From contig DFQH01000004.1 in the NCBI GenBank assembly GCA_002377695.1, positions 124,001 to 188,000 on the forward strand: DNA of 64,000 nt, read 5' to 3'. This DNA is from Citromicrobium sp. UBA3494. GTDB taxonomy: Bacteria > Pseudomonadota > Alphaproteobacteria > Sphingomonadales > Sphingomonadaceae. The notes beneath the pieces were generated by a model that saw nothing but the letters and a program-made list of their open reading frames with translations, was not told the DNA's origin and searched no databases. Each line of letters begins with the position of its first letter. Position 1 is the first letter of the stretch. Below are positions 53,927 to 60,959 of the stretch, piece by piece. The position numbers and the translations under genes are program-made.

Positions 53927-54715
53927 TCACAGCGTCTGGTTGGCGTTGCGCAGCATCTCGTCGACGGCGGAGACCATCTTCGAGCTGATCTCGTAGGCGC
54001 GCTGCGCCTCGATCATGGCGACCAGCTCCTCCACGATGTTGACGTTCGATCCTTCGAGCATGCCCTGGCGCACGTTGCCGCGGCCGCCTTCGCCCGCCAC
54101 GCCCAGTTCGGCAGCGCCGCTGGCGGCGGTTTCGGCAAGGAAGTTGTCGCCGATGGCCTGCAGGCCCGCCGGGTTGGTGAAGCGCGCGATCTGGATCTGG
54201 CCCAGCTCGGTCGGCTCGGCCTCGCCATTGACGGTCGCTGTCACGGTACCGTCGGGCGCAATCGAGATCGCAGTCGCGCCTTCGGGCACGGTGATTTCGG
54301 GCTGCACGGCGAAGCCCTGCTGGGTCACCAGCATCCCTTCGGCGGAGCGGGTGAAATTGCCCGCGCGGGTATAGCCGGTACGGCCCCCCGGCATGGCGAT
54401 CTGAAAGAAGCCGTCCCCGTCCAGCGCGAGGTCGAAGGCATTGCCCGTGGTGTCCAGCGTGCCCTGCGTCATGATCTGGCTGGTCGACTGGACGGCGACC
54501 CCGGTACCCAGGTTCAGCCCTTCGGCATAGGCGGTCTCGCCCGAAGATCGCTGCCCGGCAACACGCGCGTCCTGATAGGCGAGCGTGGCGAAATTGGCGC
54601 GGTCGCGCTTGAACCCGGTGGTGCCGACGTTCGCCAGGTTGTTGGCGATCACACGCATGCGTGCGTCCTGCGCTTCGAGCCCGGTGCGGGCGACCTGGAG
54701 AGCTGATGTGGGCAT
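53927..54715 (-). CDS. flgG: Distal rod protein FlgG
   Basis: The 262-residue protein begins MPTSALQVARTGLEAQDARM followed by VIANNLANVGTTGFKRDRA. It carries the FlgG-typical segment SQIMTQGTLDTTGNAFDLAL, DGDGFFQI, and the C-terminal ELVAMIEAQRAYEISSKMVS. Length matches the family (about 260). It forms the distal rod beneath the hook. Confidence 0.97.
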   Translation of the reverse strand: MPTSALQVARTGLEAQDARMRVIANNLANVGTTGFKRDRANFATLAYQDARVAGQRSSGETAYAEGLNLGTGVAVQSTSQIMTQGTLDTTGNAFDLALDGDGFFQIAMPGGRTGYTRAGNFTRSAEGMLVTQQGFAVQPEITVPEGATAISIAPDGTVTATVNGEAEPTELGQIQIARFTNPAGLQAIGDNFLAETAASGAAELGVAGEGGRGNVRQGMLEGSNVNIVEELVAMIEAQRAYEISSKMVSAVDEMLRNANQTL

Positions 54716-54733
54716 GGTCTGTCGTCCTTGAGT

Positions 54734-55474
54734 TTAGCTGAGGCGCATGAGTTGCGCGCCGCTCTCGTCGAGCTGGCGGGCGGTGGACACGAGCTTGGAG
54801 CGCATGGCGAAGAGGCGTTGCTCCTCGATCATGGCGACCAGAACTTCGGTCGGCTTGACGTTGGATTGTTCGAGCGCGCCGGTATGCACGCGGCCCTCGG
54901 CGTCGGTCGGCAGGATGCCGCCGCCCTCCACCCGGAACAGCCCGTCGAGCCCCTTTGCAATCGGCGAGCCTTCCCAGCTCGCCAGCTTGATCCGCCCGAC
55001 TTCGGCAGGCGGGGCTTCTGGCGCCTCGGGATCGGTCCGGGTCACGGTGCCGTCTTCCGAAATGGAGATGCGGCCACCCGGTGGGACCGTGATCGGTCCC
55101 GTGTCCCCCAACACCGGGTGGCCTTCCCCCGTGACGAGCAGTCCTGTCGCCGAAAGCGAAAGGTCGCCGCGCCGCGTGTAAGCCTCTGTTCCGTCCTGCG
55201 CCTGCACCGCCATGAGCGAATTGGTCGCCATGGCAATGTCCAGATCGCGGCCCGTTTCGATGATTTCTCCACCGGACATGTCTGCGCCGGTGACGCGCGC
55301 GGTCTGCATCGCGCGCGCCTCGTTCGGGTGGCCTTCGATGGTCTTCGCGCGCTGCTCGATCAGCTCGGCCCGGAAGCCCAGCGTGTTCGTGTTTGCCATG
55401 TTGCTGGCAATCGCGCGCTGGCGATCCATCGAGGCCTGCATCCCCGAAAGCGCAGTATAGATCAGGCGGTCCAT
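54734..55474 (-). CDS. flgF: Proximal rod protein FlgF
   Basis: The 246-residue protein begins MDRLIYTALSGMQASMDRQR and continues AIASNMANTNTLGFRAEL, the FlgF pattern. It ends with VLVAMIEEQRLFAMRSKLVS. Length is standard. It is 18 bp from flgG and 4 bp from flgE. Confidence 0.95.
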   Translation of the reverse strand: MDRLIYTALSGMQASMDRQRAIASNMANTNTLGFRAELIEQRAKTIEGHPNEARAMQTARVTGADMSGGEIIETGRDLDIAMATNSLMAVQAQDGTEAYTRRGDLSLSATGLLVTGEGHPVLGDTGPITVPPGGRISISEDGTVTRTDPEAPEAPPAEVGRIKLASWEGSPIAKGLDGLFRVEGGGILPTDAEGRVHTGALEQSNVKPTEVLVAMIEEQRLFAMRSKLVSTARQLDESGAQLMRLS

Positions 55475-55478
55475 CTAC

Positions 55479-56288
55479 TTAGGTCCGCAGGTTGATGACG
55501 GTCTGCGAAATCTGCGTTGCGGTGTCGATCGCCTTGGCGTTGGCCTGGAAGTTCCGCTGGGCGGTGATCAGGCCGACAAGTTCCTCGGCGATATCGACGT
55601 TGGACCGTTCGAGCGTACCCGAAAGCAGCGCGCCGTACTGGCCGTTGCCCGGTTCGCCATAGCTTGCGGCGCCCGAGAAGCCTGTGGCCTGCCAGTTGGC
55701 CGACCCCACCGGCTTCAGGCCATTGGGCGCCATGAAGGATGCCAGCGCGACCATCCCGACCGGCTCGACCGAGCCATCGGCATAGGATGCGCTGACGACT
55801 CCGTCCTTGCCCACCGCTATCCCGGCGTATGCTGCGCCAGCGGCGTTCTGCGCCGGAACCTGCAGGTCCTGAAGCGAGGTGCCCGTAGGCGCCCCGGTCG
55901 CATCGACGGGGAAGACCTGCAGGCTATTGCCATTGCTGTCGACGATGCCGCCGCGCTCGTTGATCGAGAACGAACCCGCGCGGGTATACAGCGTCTCCCC
56001 GTTCTCGCCCGACAGGGTGAAGAACCCGTCGCCCGTAACCGCAAGGTCGAGCGCCGCGCCGGTCTGCTCCAACGGGCCGAGCGAGAAGTTCTGGGAAATC
56101 GCTTCGACAGAGGCGCCGATGCCCTGGATCGTGCGCGGGTTGGCGTTGGCCGATCCCGCAACGATTTCGGAAAATTCGGTCCGCCCGCGCTTGAAGCCGT
56201 AGGTTTCGGAATTGGCGATGTTGTGCGCAATCGTGCCGAGCGAAGATTGCGCGTTCTTCAGGCCGTTGAGCGAAGTGTAGAAGGACAT
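55479..56288 (-). CDS. flgE: Flagellar hook protein FlgE, unusually short
   Basis: The protein has 269 residues; typical FlgE has about 400. The N-terminus (MSFYTSLNGLKNAQSSLGTI, AHNIANSETYGFKRG), the DLAVTGDGFFTLSG strand and the C-terminus (LERSNVDIAEELVGLITAQR, NFQANAKAID, ending TVINLRT) are hook-type. The missing part lies between LQVFPVDATG and AGIAVGKDGVV, where the outer D2-type domain normally sits. Its place between flgD and flgF supports the call. No frameshift is evident; the reading frame is intact. Confidence 0.88.
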   Translation of the reverse strand: MSFYTSLNGLKNAQSSLGTIAHNIANSETYGFKRGRTEFSEIVAGSANANPRTIQGIGASVEAISQNFSLGPLEQTGAALDLAVTGDGFFTLSGENGETLYTRAGSFSINERGGIVDSNGNSLQVFPVDATGAPTGTSLQDLQVPAQNAAGAAYAGIAVGKDGVVSASYADGSVEPVGMVALASFMAPNGLKPVGSANWQATGFSGAASYGEPGNGQYGALLSGTLERSNVDIAEELVGLITAQRNFQANAKAIDTATQISQTVINLRT

Positions 56289-56304
56289 TGTTGCGACTCC
56301 CGGT

Positions 56305-56610
56305 TTAAATGTCGTTTGCGGCCGGGCTGGCGCCCTGCGCCTGAGCTGCGATGAGGGCGTCGAGCTTCTCGACGATCTTGCCCAGCGTCTCGTTGGTTTC
56401 GGTGGTGCCGGCGAGCGAGGAGAACTGCGCCATCTGCGCCAGCATTTCCTTGTTATCGACCGGTTCGAACGGGTCCTGCTGCGACACCTGGACGGTCAGC
56501 AGACGCAGGAAATCGGCCTGGCCCAGCTGGTCCATGGTGCGCCCCTGGACCTGCGGCGTTTTCGCCGGGGCGGACGCTGCGCTCGCATAGGGATTGGTGC
56601 AGTTGATCAT
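56305..56610 (-). CDS. flgD: Hook cap scaffold protein FlgD, reduced to the N-terminal region
   Basis: The 101-residue protein contains the conserved FlgD N-terminal motif (LGQADFLRLLTVQVSQQDPF, then EPVDNKEMLAQMAQFSSL) but stops soon after it. Typical FlgD has 220 or more residues with Tudor and fibronectin-like domains at the C-terminus; these are absent. The next gene, flgE, starts 17 bp on, so no second half is encoded there. FlgD caps the growing hook, and its reduction parallels the shortened FlgE. Confidence 0.88.
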   Translation of the reverse strand: MINCTNPYASAASAPAKTPQVQGRTMDQLGQADFLRLLTVQVSQQDPFEPVDNKEMLAQMAQFSSLAGTTETNETLGKIVEKLDALIAAQAQGASPAANDI

Positions 56611-57017
56611 TTCATCCTCATCGTTTCGAGCATCAGCTGCTTGGCGGTGGACATGGCTTCGACCATGTTCGAATACTGACGAGAGGCTTCGAGCATCTCG
56701 ATCATCTCGGCGTTTTCATCGACCGGCGATTCCCACACATCGCCGTTCTCGTCGGCGAGCGGATGGCCGGGCTCGTGGCGGCGGGTCGGGGCGACATCGG
56801 CACGCACCACGCCATCGACGCGGACCGAGCTCATGCCGCTCTGCCTGTCGAGCTCTTCGGAAAAGACCGTGCGCATCGGGCGATAGGCCTCGTCCGCGCT
56901 GCCTGCGACGCTGCCTGCGTTGGCAAGGTTGGACGCCGCGGTGTTCATGCGGACCATCTGCGCGGACATTGCGCGATAGCCCATTTCGAACATGGTCATG
57001 GGGCCGCTCATGCTCAT
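56607..57017 (-). CDS. flgC: Proximal rod protein FlgC
   Basis: The 136-residue protein shows MFEMGYRAMSAQMVRMNTAA followed by SNLANAGSVAGSADEAYRPM, and ends in a helix with MIEMLEASRQYSNMVEAMST. Size and motifs are standard for FlgC. It overlaps flgB and flgD by 4 bp each, suggesting translational coupling. Confidence 0.95.
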   Translation of the reverse strand: MSMSGPMTMFEMGYRAMSAQMVRMNTAASNLANAGSVAGSADEAYRPMRTVFSEELDRQSGMSSVRVDGVVRADVAPTRRHEPGHPLADENGDVWESPVDENAEMIEMLEASRQYSNMVEAMSTAKQLMLETMRMK

Positions 57018-57361
57018 TCGCCTCTGATCGCGCGGGTGAGCGTTTCCACGCGCCCGCGAAGGAAGCCTAGGGTGGCGGTGTAGGCGACGGCGTTTTCCGC
57101 GAAGGCGGCCTGCTCCATCCCCATCTCCACGGTATTGCCGTCGAGGCTGGCCATGGTCGGGATGCGGTAGACCGTGGCGCGGGCGGCTGCGTTTTCGGTA
57201 TCGTTGCCCGCCAGGCGTGCCTGCAGCGCGGCACCGAAATCGATGTCGCGCGCCTTGTAGCCGGGCGTGCCCGCGTTCGCGATGTTGGAGCCGAGCACGC
57301 TCATCCGCTGCGCGCGGACCTCCAGCGCTGCTCCGTGAATGCCGAAAAGGCCTTCGCTCAT
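57014..57361 (-). CDS. flgB: Proximal rod protein FlgB
   Basis: The start at 57361 (MSEGLFGIHGAALEVRAQRM) gives 115 residues. GGCGGAG stands 9 bases upstream of this ATG and directly against an alternative ATG at 57370. Family motifs are SVLGSNIANAGTPGYKARDI and DFGAALQ. It is the first gene of the flgB-to-motB operon and is preceded by a perfect sigma-54 promoter. Confidence 0.94.
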   Translation of the reverse strand: MSEGLFGIHGAALEVRAQRMSVLGSNIANAGTPGYKARDIDFGAALQARLAGNDTENAAARATVYRIPTMASLDGNTVEMGMEQAAFAENAVAYTATLGFLRGRVETLTRAIRGE

Positions 57362-57412
57362 CTCAATCATCTCCGCCTGAAAAGGGTGGGCGTTCGTGTA
57401 CGCCGGTATGTA

Positions 57413-57428
57413 AGCAAGGGGCGTGCCA
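57413..57428 (-). promoter_or_regulatory. Perfect sigma-54 promoter for the flgB operon
   Basis: On the minus strand the sequence is TGGCACG (57428-57422), CCCC, TTGCT (57417-57413), identical to the sigma-54 consensus TGGCACG-N4-TTGCW. Transcription should start near 57401, about 40 bp before flgB. The enhancer-binding protein at 44524-45810 is the likely activator. Confidence 0.85.
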
Positions 57429-57489
57429 ACTCCGGTGAGCAGCGCGGATAAGCGGGCGTTGCCGGTCTGCGCGGCAAGCGCTTGCCGGT

Positions 57490-57505
57490 GGGCGGCAAAT
57501 TTGCG
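57490..57505 (+). promoter_or_regulatory. Possible sigma-54 promoter for the MotA-like gene pair
   Basis: On the plus strand GGGCGGC (57490-57496), AAAT, TTGCG (57501-57505) keeps the essential GG and GC dinucleotides at the correct distance but deviates in the CACG part. Being divergent and about 60 bp from the perfect flgB element, both could share one activator site. If used, the MotA-like protein must start downstream of about 57516. Confidence 0.35.
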
Positions 57506-57547
57506 GCGGCCCTGAATAGCGACCATGCGCGTGCCGTTCTTGGGTGC

Positions 57548-58252
57548 GTGGAGAACATCGCGACCTTCCTCGACCACTGGCTGGACCCCGTTGCGCTGGG
57601 CATCGTGCTTGGCGGGACATTGCTGGCCACGCTGCTGCGCTGCGGCTTCGCCGAAGCGCGGGTGGCGATGTGCAAGCTGGGCGAGCTGCTGTGCCCCGCC
57701 TTCGATCCCTTGCGCGCCAAGGCCGAGCTCGCGCGCCAGCTGCGCGATATTGCGAGCCACGGTTATCTCCGCGCGGAGCCGGTGCATTTCGGCGATGCCG
57801 AGTTCGACTGCCTGTCCGATGTGCTCGTCAGCCGCCGGTCGCTCGACACGCTTCATGCGGAGCACGAGAGCCACAAGCGCCAGCGCACCGAAGCCGCGCG
57901 CACGGCGATCCACGTGCTGGGCCAGGCGGCAGAGCTTGCACCCGTGCTGGGGCTCGCCGGAACGCTCGTTGCGCTCGGAACAATGCCGGATGATCCCGGC
58001 GAGGGCAGCATGACGGGTGCGATTGCGATGGCGGTCGTCACCACGCTCTACGGGCTGGCGGCCGCGAATTTCCTGTTCGGTCCGCTCGCCGCCGCCATTC
58101 TTCGCCGTTCGAACCGCGAAGAGCGGGATCGGCAGGCGGTGCTCGACTGGCTGGAAAACGGCGTGCGTCACGCGATGCCGCAAGAGCGCCCTGCGCGGCA
58201 CGTTGTGGAGGGCGGTCACGCCGACGGCCCCATCCAACGGAAAGCGTCGTGA
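57548..58252 (+). CDS. MotA/TolQ/ExbB-type proton-channel protein, second stator-like component
   Basis: The start is uncertain: GTG 57548 gives 234 residues, and the frame is open to a TTG at 57482. The product has an N-terminal membrane segment (DPVALGIVLGGTLLATLL), a long cytoplasmic domain, and two C-terminal helices: LAPVLGLAGTLVALGTM and TLYGLAAANFLFGPLAAAIL. The last two match the conserved core of MotA/ExbB proteins. It is distinct from the canonical motA at 48646-49509. The next gene overlaps it as GTGA and encodes a MotB/ExbD-like membrane helix, so the two probably form a channel complex. Its position divergent from flgB suggests a motility role. Confidence 0.75.
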   Translation: MENIATFLDHWLDPVALGIVLGGTLLATLLRCGFAEARVAMCKLGELLCPAFDPLRAKAELARQLRDIASHGYLRAEPVHFGDAEFDCLSDVLVSRRSLDTLHAEHESHKRQRTEAARTAIHVLGQAAELAPVLGLAGTLVALGTMPDDPGEGSMTGAIAMAVVTTLYGLAAANFLFGPLAAAILRRSNREERDRQAVLDWLENGVRHAMPQERPARHVVEGGHADGPIQRKAS

Positions 58253-58683
58253 CACTTCGCGGGCCGGCGGGCTGGCAGACGGCGATGGCCGACCTGACGC
58301 TCATCCTGTTCCTGGTGGTCGCTGCCGCCTACCGCGAGGACGCACCGGAGCGGGTCGATCCCGCTGACAGCCAGGCGCAGGCCGCCGACATATCGCTTGG
58401 CCAGCCCATGGCGGTGTTCAGGCCCGGTGGCGACGCCGATCTGGCCCGTTGGCTGGCCGCCCAGCACATGGGGCCGGGCGAGGTGGCGACGGTGGTCGTG
58501 CGCCATCGGCCCGGCGCGGCCACACCGGCGGTGGAAGAAGCTGCCAGCCTTGTCGCCCGGATCGAGCGCGCGGGCGAGGCGGCGCGCCTGATGGTGGAGC
58601 CTTCCGCGTTTCCGGAGACGCTGGTGGTGATTGCGCACGATGCGCGCGGGCATGATGGCACGGAAATTGCAGATACACGGTAG
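58249..58683 (+). CDS. Short MotB/ExbD-like protein lacking a peptidoglycan-binding domain
   Basis: The 144-residue protein has one N-terminal helix, WQTAMADLTLILFLVVAAAY. It aligns with the MotB helix WKVAYADFVTAMMAFFLLLW and keeps the critical Asp (residue 15). The remaining 115 residues are periplasmic; a NHWS/GHTD-type OmpA domain is not present. The C-terminal half (ATVVVRHRPGA, VEEAASLVARIERAGEAARL, LVVIAHDA) has an alternating strand-helix pattern closer to ExbD-like domains. The GTG start overlaps the stop of the MotA-like gene, which implies coupled synthesis. The function is inferred only. Confidence 0.65.
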   Translation: MTLRGPAGWQTAMADLTLILFLVVAAAYREDAPERVDPADSQAQAADISLGQPMAVFRPGGDADLARWLAAQHMGPGEVATVVVRHRPGAATPAVEEAASLVARIERAGEAARLMVEPSAFPETLVVIAHDARGHDGTEIADTR

Positions 58684-58738
58684 TAAGACAAAGGCGGGCA
58701 GTGCGCCTGCCGCCATGCAATTCGGAGCATCCGCGATC

Positions 58739-59248
58739 ATGCACAAACTGACCATCCCGCTCGCCGTCGGCCTCTTGGGCCTGACCACGTCCGCGCTTGC
58801 CGAAACGCCGATGGACCCGGCGGAGATCGACCGCGCGGTGATGCAGTTCACCGGCGCGGCAATCGGCCAGCCGGGCGGCGCGCGGCTTGCGGTAGACCGC
58901 CGCATGCGCCTCAACGCCTGCGGTGCGCCGCTCCAGCTCGAATGGTACGGCAGCAATCGCGACAGCGTGCAGGTGCGCTGCCCCGATGCGGGTTGGCGCA
59001 TCTACGTCGCTGTCGCGCAGCTGCCGCAGGCGGGCGAGCCGGGCGGGGGCGAGATCGCCATCAGCCGGGGTGAAACCGTCTCGATCATCGTGGAGGGCGG
59101 CGGATTCTCGCTGTCGCGTCAGGCGGTTGCGATGGAGGAAGGCGCTGTCGGATCGTGGATCAAGGTCCGCCCCACGCAGGACAAGAAGGCCGATCCGGTG
59201 CGCGCGCAGGTGGTCCGGCCCGGGCAGGTTGCGGTGCGCCTGCGCTGA
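58739..59248 (+). CDS. flgA: P-ring assembly chaperone FlgA
   Basis: The start at ATG 58739 gives a signal peptide (MHKLTIPLAVGLLGLTTSAL ending AEA-like LAET) and 169 residues. The C-terminal SAF-type domain has ISRGETVSIIVEGGGFSLSR, QAVAMEEGAVGSWIKVRP and the final VVRPGQVAVRLR. FlgA keeps FlgI monomers competent for P-ring assembly in the periplasm. The longer upstream open frame overlaps the MotB-like gene and is not family-like. Confidence 0.9.
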   Translation: MHKLTIPLAVGLLGLTTSALAETPMDPAEIDRAVMQFTGAAIGQPGGARLAVDRRMRLNACGAPLQLEWYGSNRDSVQVRCPDAGWRIYVAVAQLPQAGEPGGGEIAISRGETVSIIVEGGGFSLSRQAVAMEEGAVGSWIKVRPTQDKKADPVRAQVVRPGQVAVRLR

Positions 59249-59272
59249 GGCGAGAAAAAAGTTGCCGGGCCC

Positions 59273-59299
59273 TTAAAGCCCTCAAACGGCTGTCGTTCT
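59273..59299 (+). promoter_or_regulatory. Sigma-28 (FliA)-type promoter for flgM-flgN
   Basis: TTAA (59273-59276), 15 bases, GTCGTTCT (59292-59299). This matches the elements before flagellin and fliD, with one T for C in the -10 core. The predicted start lies about 45 bp before flgM. FliA-dependent flgM expression is established in enteric bacteria, which supports the reading. Confidence 0.55.
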
Positions 59300-59351
59300 G
59301 GTATATGACGAGGCCGTTTCCCCGAACGGATGGATATGTGGAGCACTAGCA

Positions 59352-59636
59352 ATGCGAGATCTCGGATTGCCCGAAATCGGAGGACCAGCAGGATTGCGCC
59401 GCGGCGTCGCGCCGGTTGAGCGCGTTGCTGCTCCGCGCAAGGTGGCGGACCAGGCCGCGCAGACCGAGGCGATGGCCTCCGTCGCCGCGCTGGATGCAGG
59501 CGACCGGGCGCCGATCGATGCGGATCGGGTCGCACAGATCCGCCAGGCGATCGAGCAGGGCGCCTACCCGCTGGTCCCGAGCGAAATCGCCGATGGCATC
59601 ATTGCCGCCGGTCTGTTCCAGAGCGCAGGCGAGTAG
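59352..59636 (+). CDS. flgM: Anti-sigma-28 factor FlgM
   Basis: The 94-residue protein is disordered-looking at the N-terminus and has the conserved C-terminal pattern DRAPIDADRVAQIRQAIEQG then AYPLVPSEIADGIIA. FlgM binds FliA until the hook is complete and is then exported. GGAG lies 9 bases before the start. flgN follows after 7 bp. Confidence 0.9.
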   Translation: MRDLGLPEIGGPAGLRRGVAPVERVAAPRKVADQAAQTEAMASVAALDAGDRAPIDADRVAQIRQAIEQGAYPLVPSEIADGIIAAGLFQSAGE

Positions 59637-59643
59637 GGCACCC

Positions 59644-59964
59644 ATGACCACGCGTTCCGCCTTGCGGCAAATGCTTGCCCTGCTGGAAGGTGAGCGGCAG
59701 GCCCTTGCCGCCCTCGATATCGACCGGATCAACAATTGTTCGAACGACAAGATGGATCTGTGCGCGCGGCTCGATCAAGTGCGCCCGGAAGACCTCGACG
59801 AGGAATGCCTCGGCCTGCTCGACGCGGTCCGTCGGCTGAACACGATCAACCGCCGTCTGCGCAACCTGATCGCCACCAACGTGCAGTCGCGGATCGACGC
59901 GATGGCGGGCGTGGGCGCCACCTATCAGAGCGCAAACGGACGGATGGTGGCGCAGTCCATCTGA
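59644..59964 (+). CDS. flgN: FlgN-type export chaperone
   Basis: The start at ATG 59644 (MTTRSALRQMLALLEGERQA) gives 106 residues, predicted as two or three long helices. FlgN is the chaperone for the junction proteins FlgK and FlgL. Sequence conservation is low, so the call rests on the helical pattern (LLEGERQALAALDIDRINNC), length, and position right after flgM, the usual partner. Confidence 0.8.
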   Translation: MTTRSALRQMLALLEGERQALAALDIDRINNCSNDKMDLCARLDQVRPEDLDEECLGLLDAVRRLNTINRRLRNLIATNVQSRIDAMAGVGATYQSANGRMVAQSI

Positions 59965-60000
59965 TTGCCGCCGGGCTTCGGTTCCGGTTGGACCCAAGTT

Positions 60001-60016
60001 TGGCACGATGATTGCT
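60001..60016 (+). promoter_or_regulatory. Perfect sigma-54 promoter for the transglycosylase-flhA-fliA operon
   Basis: TGGCACG (60001-60007), ATGA, TTGCT (60012-60016) matches the sigma-54 consensus at every defined base. Transcription would start near 60028. That excludes the in-frame TTG at 60012 as the start of the next gene and supports the GTG at 60051. Confidence 0.85.
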
Positions 60017-60050
60017 TGATTGTCCCGGAAACGCAATTCCGGGAGGTCCA

Positions 60051-60959
60051 GTGCCCACCGCCAGCCCAGTACCGAGCATTCCAGCCGCCAGCGCGCCGTC
60101 GCCCAATGGGGATGTGCGCGCGGCGATTGCGCGCGCATCCCGGCAGACCGGCGTCGATTTCGATTACCTGCTGGCGCAGGCGCGGCTCGAATCCGGGCTG
60201 GACCCCGAAGCCAAGGCGCGTACGTCCAGCGCGACGGGCCTTTACCAGTTCATCGATTCTACCTGGCTGCGCACGATGGACCGGCACGGGGCCAAGTACG
60301 GGCTGGACTGGGCGGCCGATCAGATCGGCCCGGGCGGCGGAGTCGCCAATCCCGGCACGCGCGCGCAGCTGCTTTCCATGAGGTACGATGCGGATGTCTC
60401 CGCGCTGATGGCGGCGGAACTCGCGCGCGACAATGCGAACGGGCTGCGCGGCATCCTAGGACGCGATCCGCAGCCGGCAGAACTCTACCTCGCCCATTTC
60501 CTGGGCCTGGGCGGCGCGCAGAAATTCTTCGAGGCCTACCGGACCGATGCGGGGCAGTCCGCCGCGGCGCTGATGCCCAAGGCGGCAGGCGCCAACCGGC
60601 CCATCTTCTACGACAACGGTCGCGCACGTTCGGTTGCGGAGGTGATGAGCCTGATGCAGACCAAGGTCGCCAACGCGATGGAGCAGGGTGGCACGATGCC
60701 GCTCGTCCCCGGGGGAGCACCCGGTGCGGCGGGGATCACGCAGGAATTCGATCAGGCCCGCTTTGCCAGCAGCACCGTGATACCCGCACGCAGCACGCGG
60801 CCGGTGGCCGCGGCGGCCCCGGTCGGCCCGCAGGCCCGGCCTTCGATGGCGGAGACGCTGCGGACGACCTTCGGCGGTACGGACGATACCGGCATGGGCG
60901 CCCGCGCGCGTGCCCGCATCGATGAAGCCTACGGCAAGTTCGCGGCGCTCGGCCTGTGA
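60051..60959 (+). CDS. Flagellar lytic transglycosylase (SLT domain)
   Basis: The GTG start at 60051 has GGGAGG a few bases upstream and lies behind the sigma-54 promoter; the product has 302 residues. The SLT fold is clear, with catalytic Glu at about residue 47 in AQARLESGLDP and the following TSSATGLYQFIDSTWL. No signal peptide is visible, so export may use the flagellar apparatus, as for FlgJ. It probably opens peptidoglycan for the rod, compensating for the short FlgJ at 51801-52130. Its stop overlaps the flhA start. Confidence 0.88.
   Translation: MPTASPVPSIPAASAPSPNGDVRAAIARASRQTGVDFDYLLAQARLESGLDPEAKARTSSATGLYQFIDSTWLRTMDRHGAKYGLDWAADQIGPGGGVANPGTRAQLLSMRYDADVSALMAAELARDNANGLRGILGRDPQPAELYLAHFLGLGGAQKFFEAYRTDAGQSAAALMPKAAGANRPIFYDNGRARSVAEVMSLMQTKVANAMEQGGTMPLVPGGAPGAAGITQEFDQARFASSTVIPARSTRPVAAAAPVGPQARPSMAETLRTTFGGTDDTGMGARARARIDEAYGKFAALGL

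Noticed and set aside
58216..59001. 261-codon minus-strand frame opposite the MotB-like and flgA genes
   Set aside because: It covers two plus-strand genes with overlapping starts and family motifs; the minus-strand translation is low-complexity Arg/Ala/Pro without motifs.
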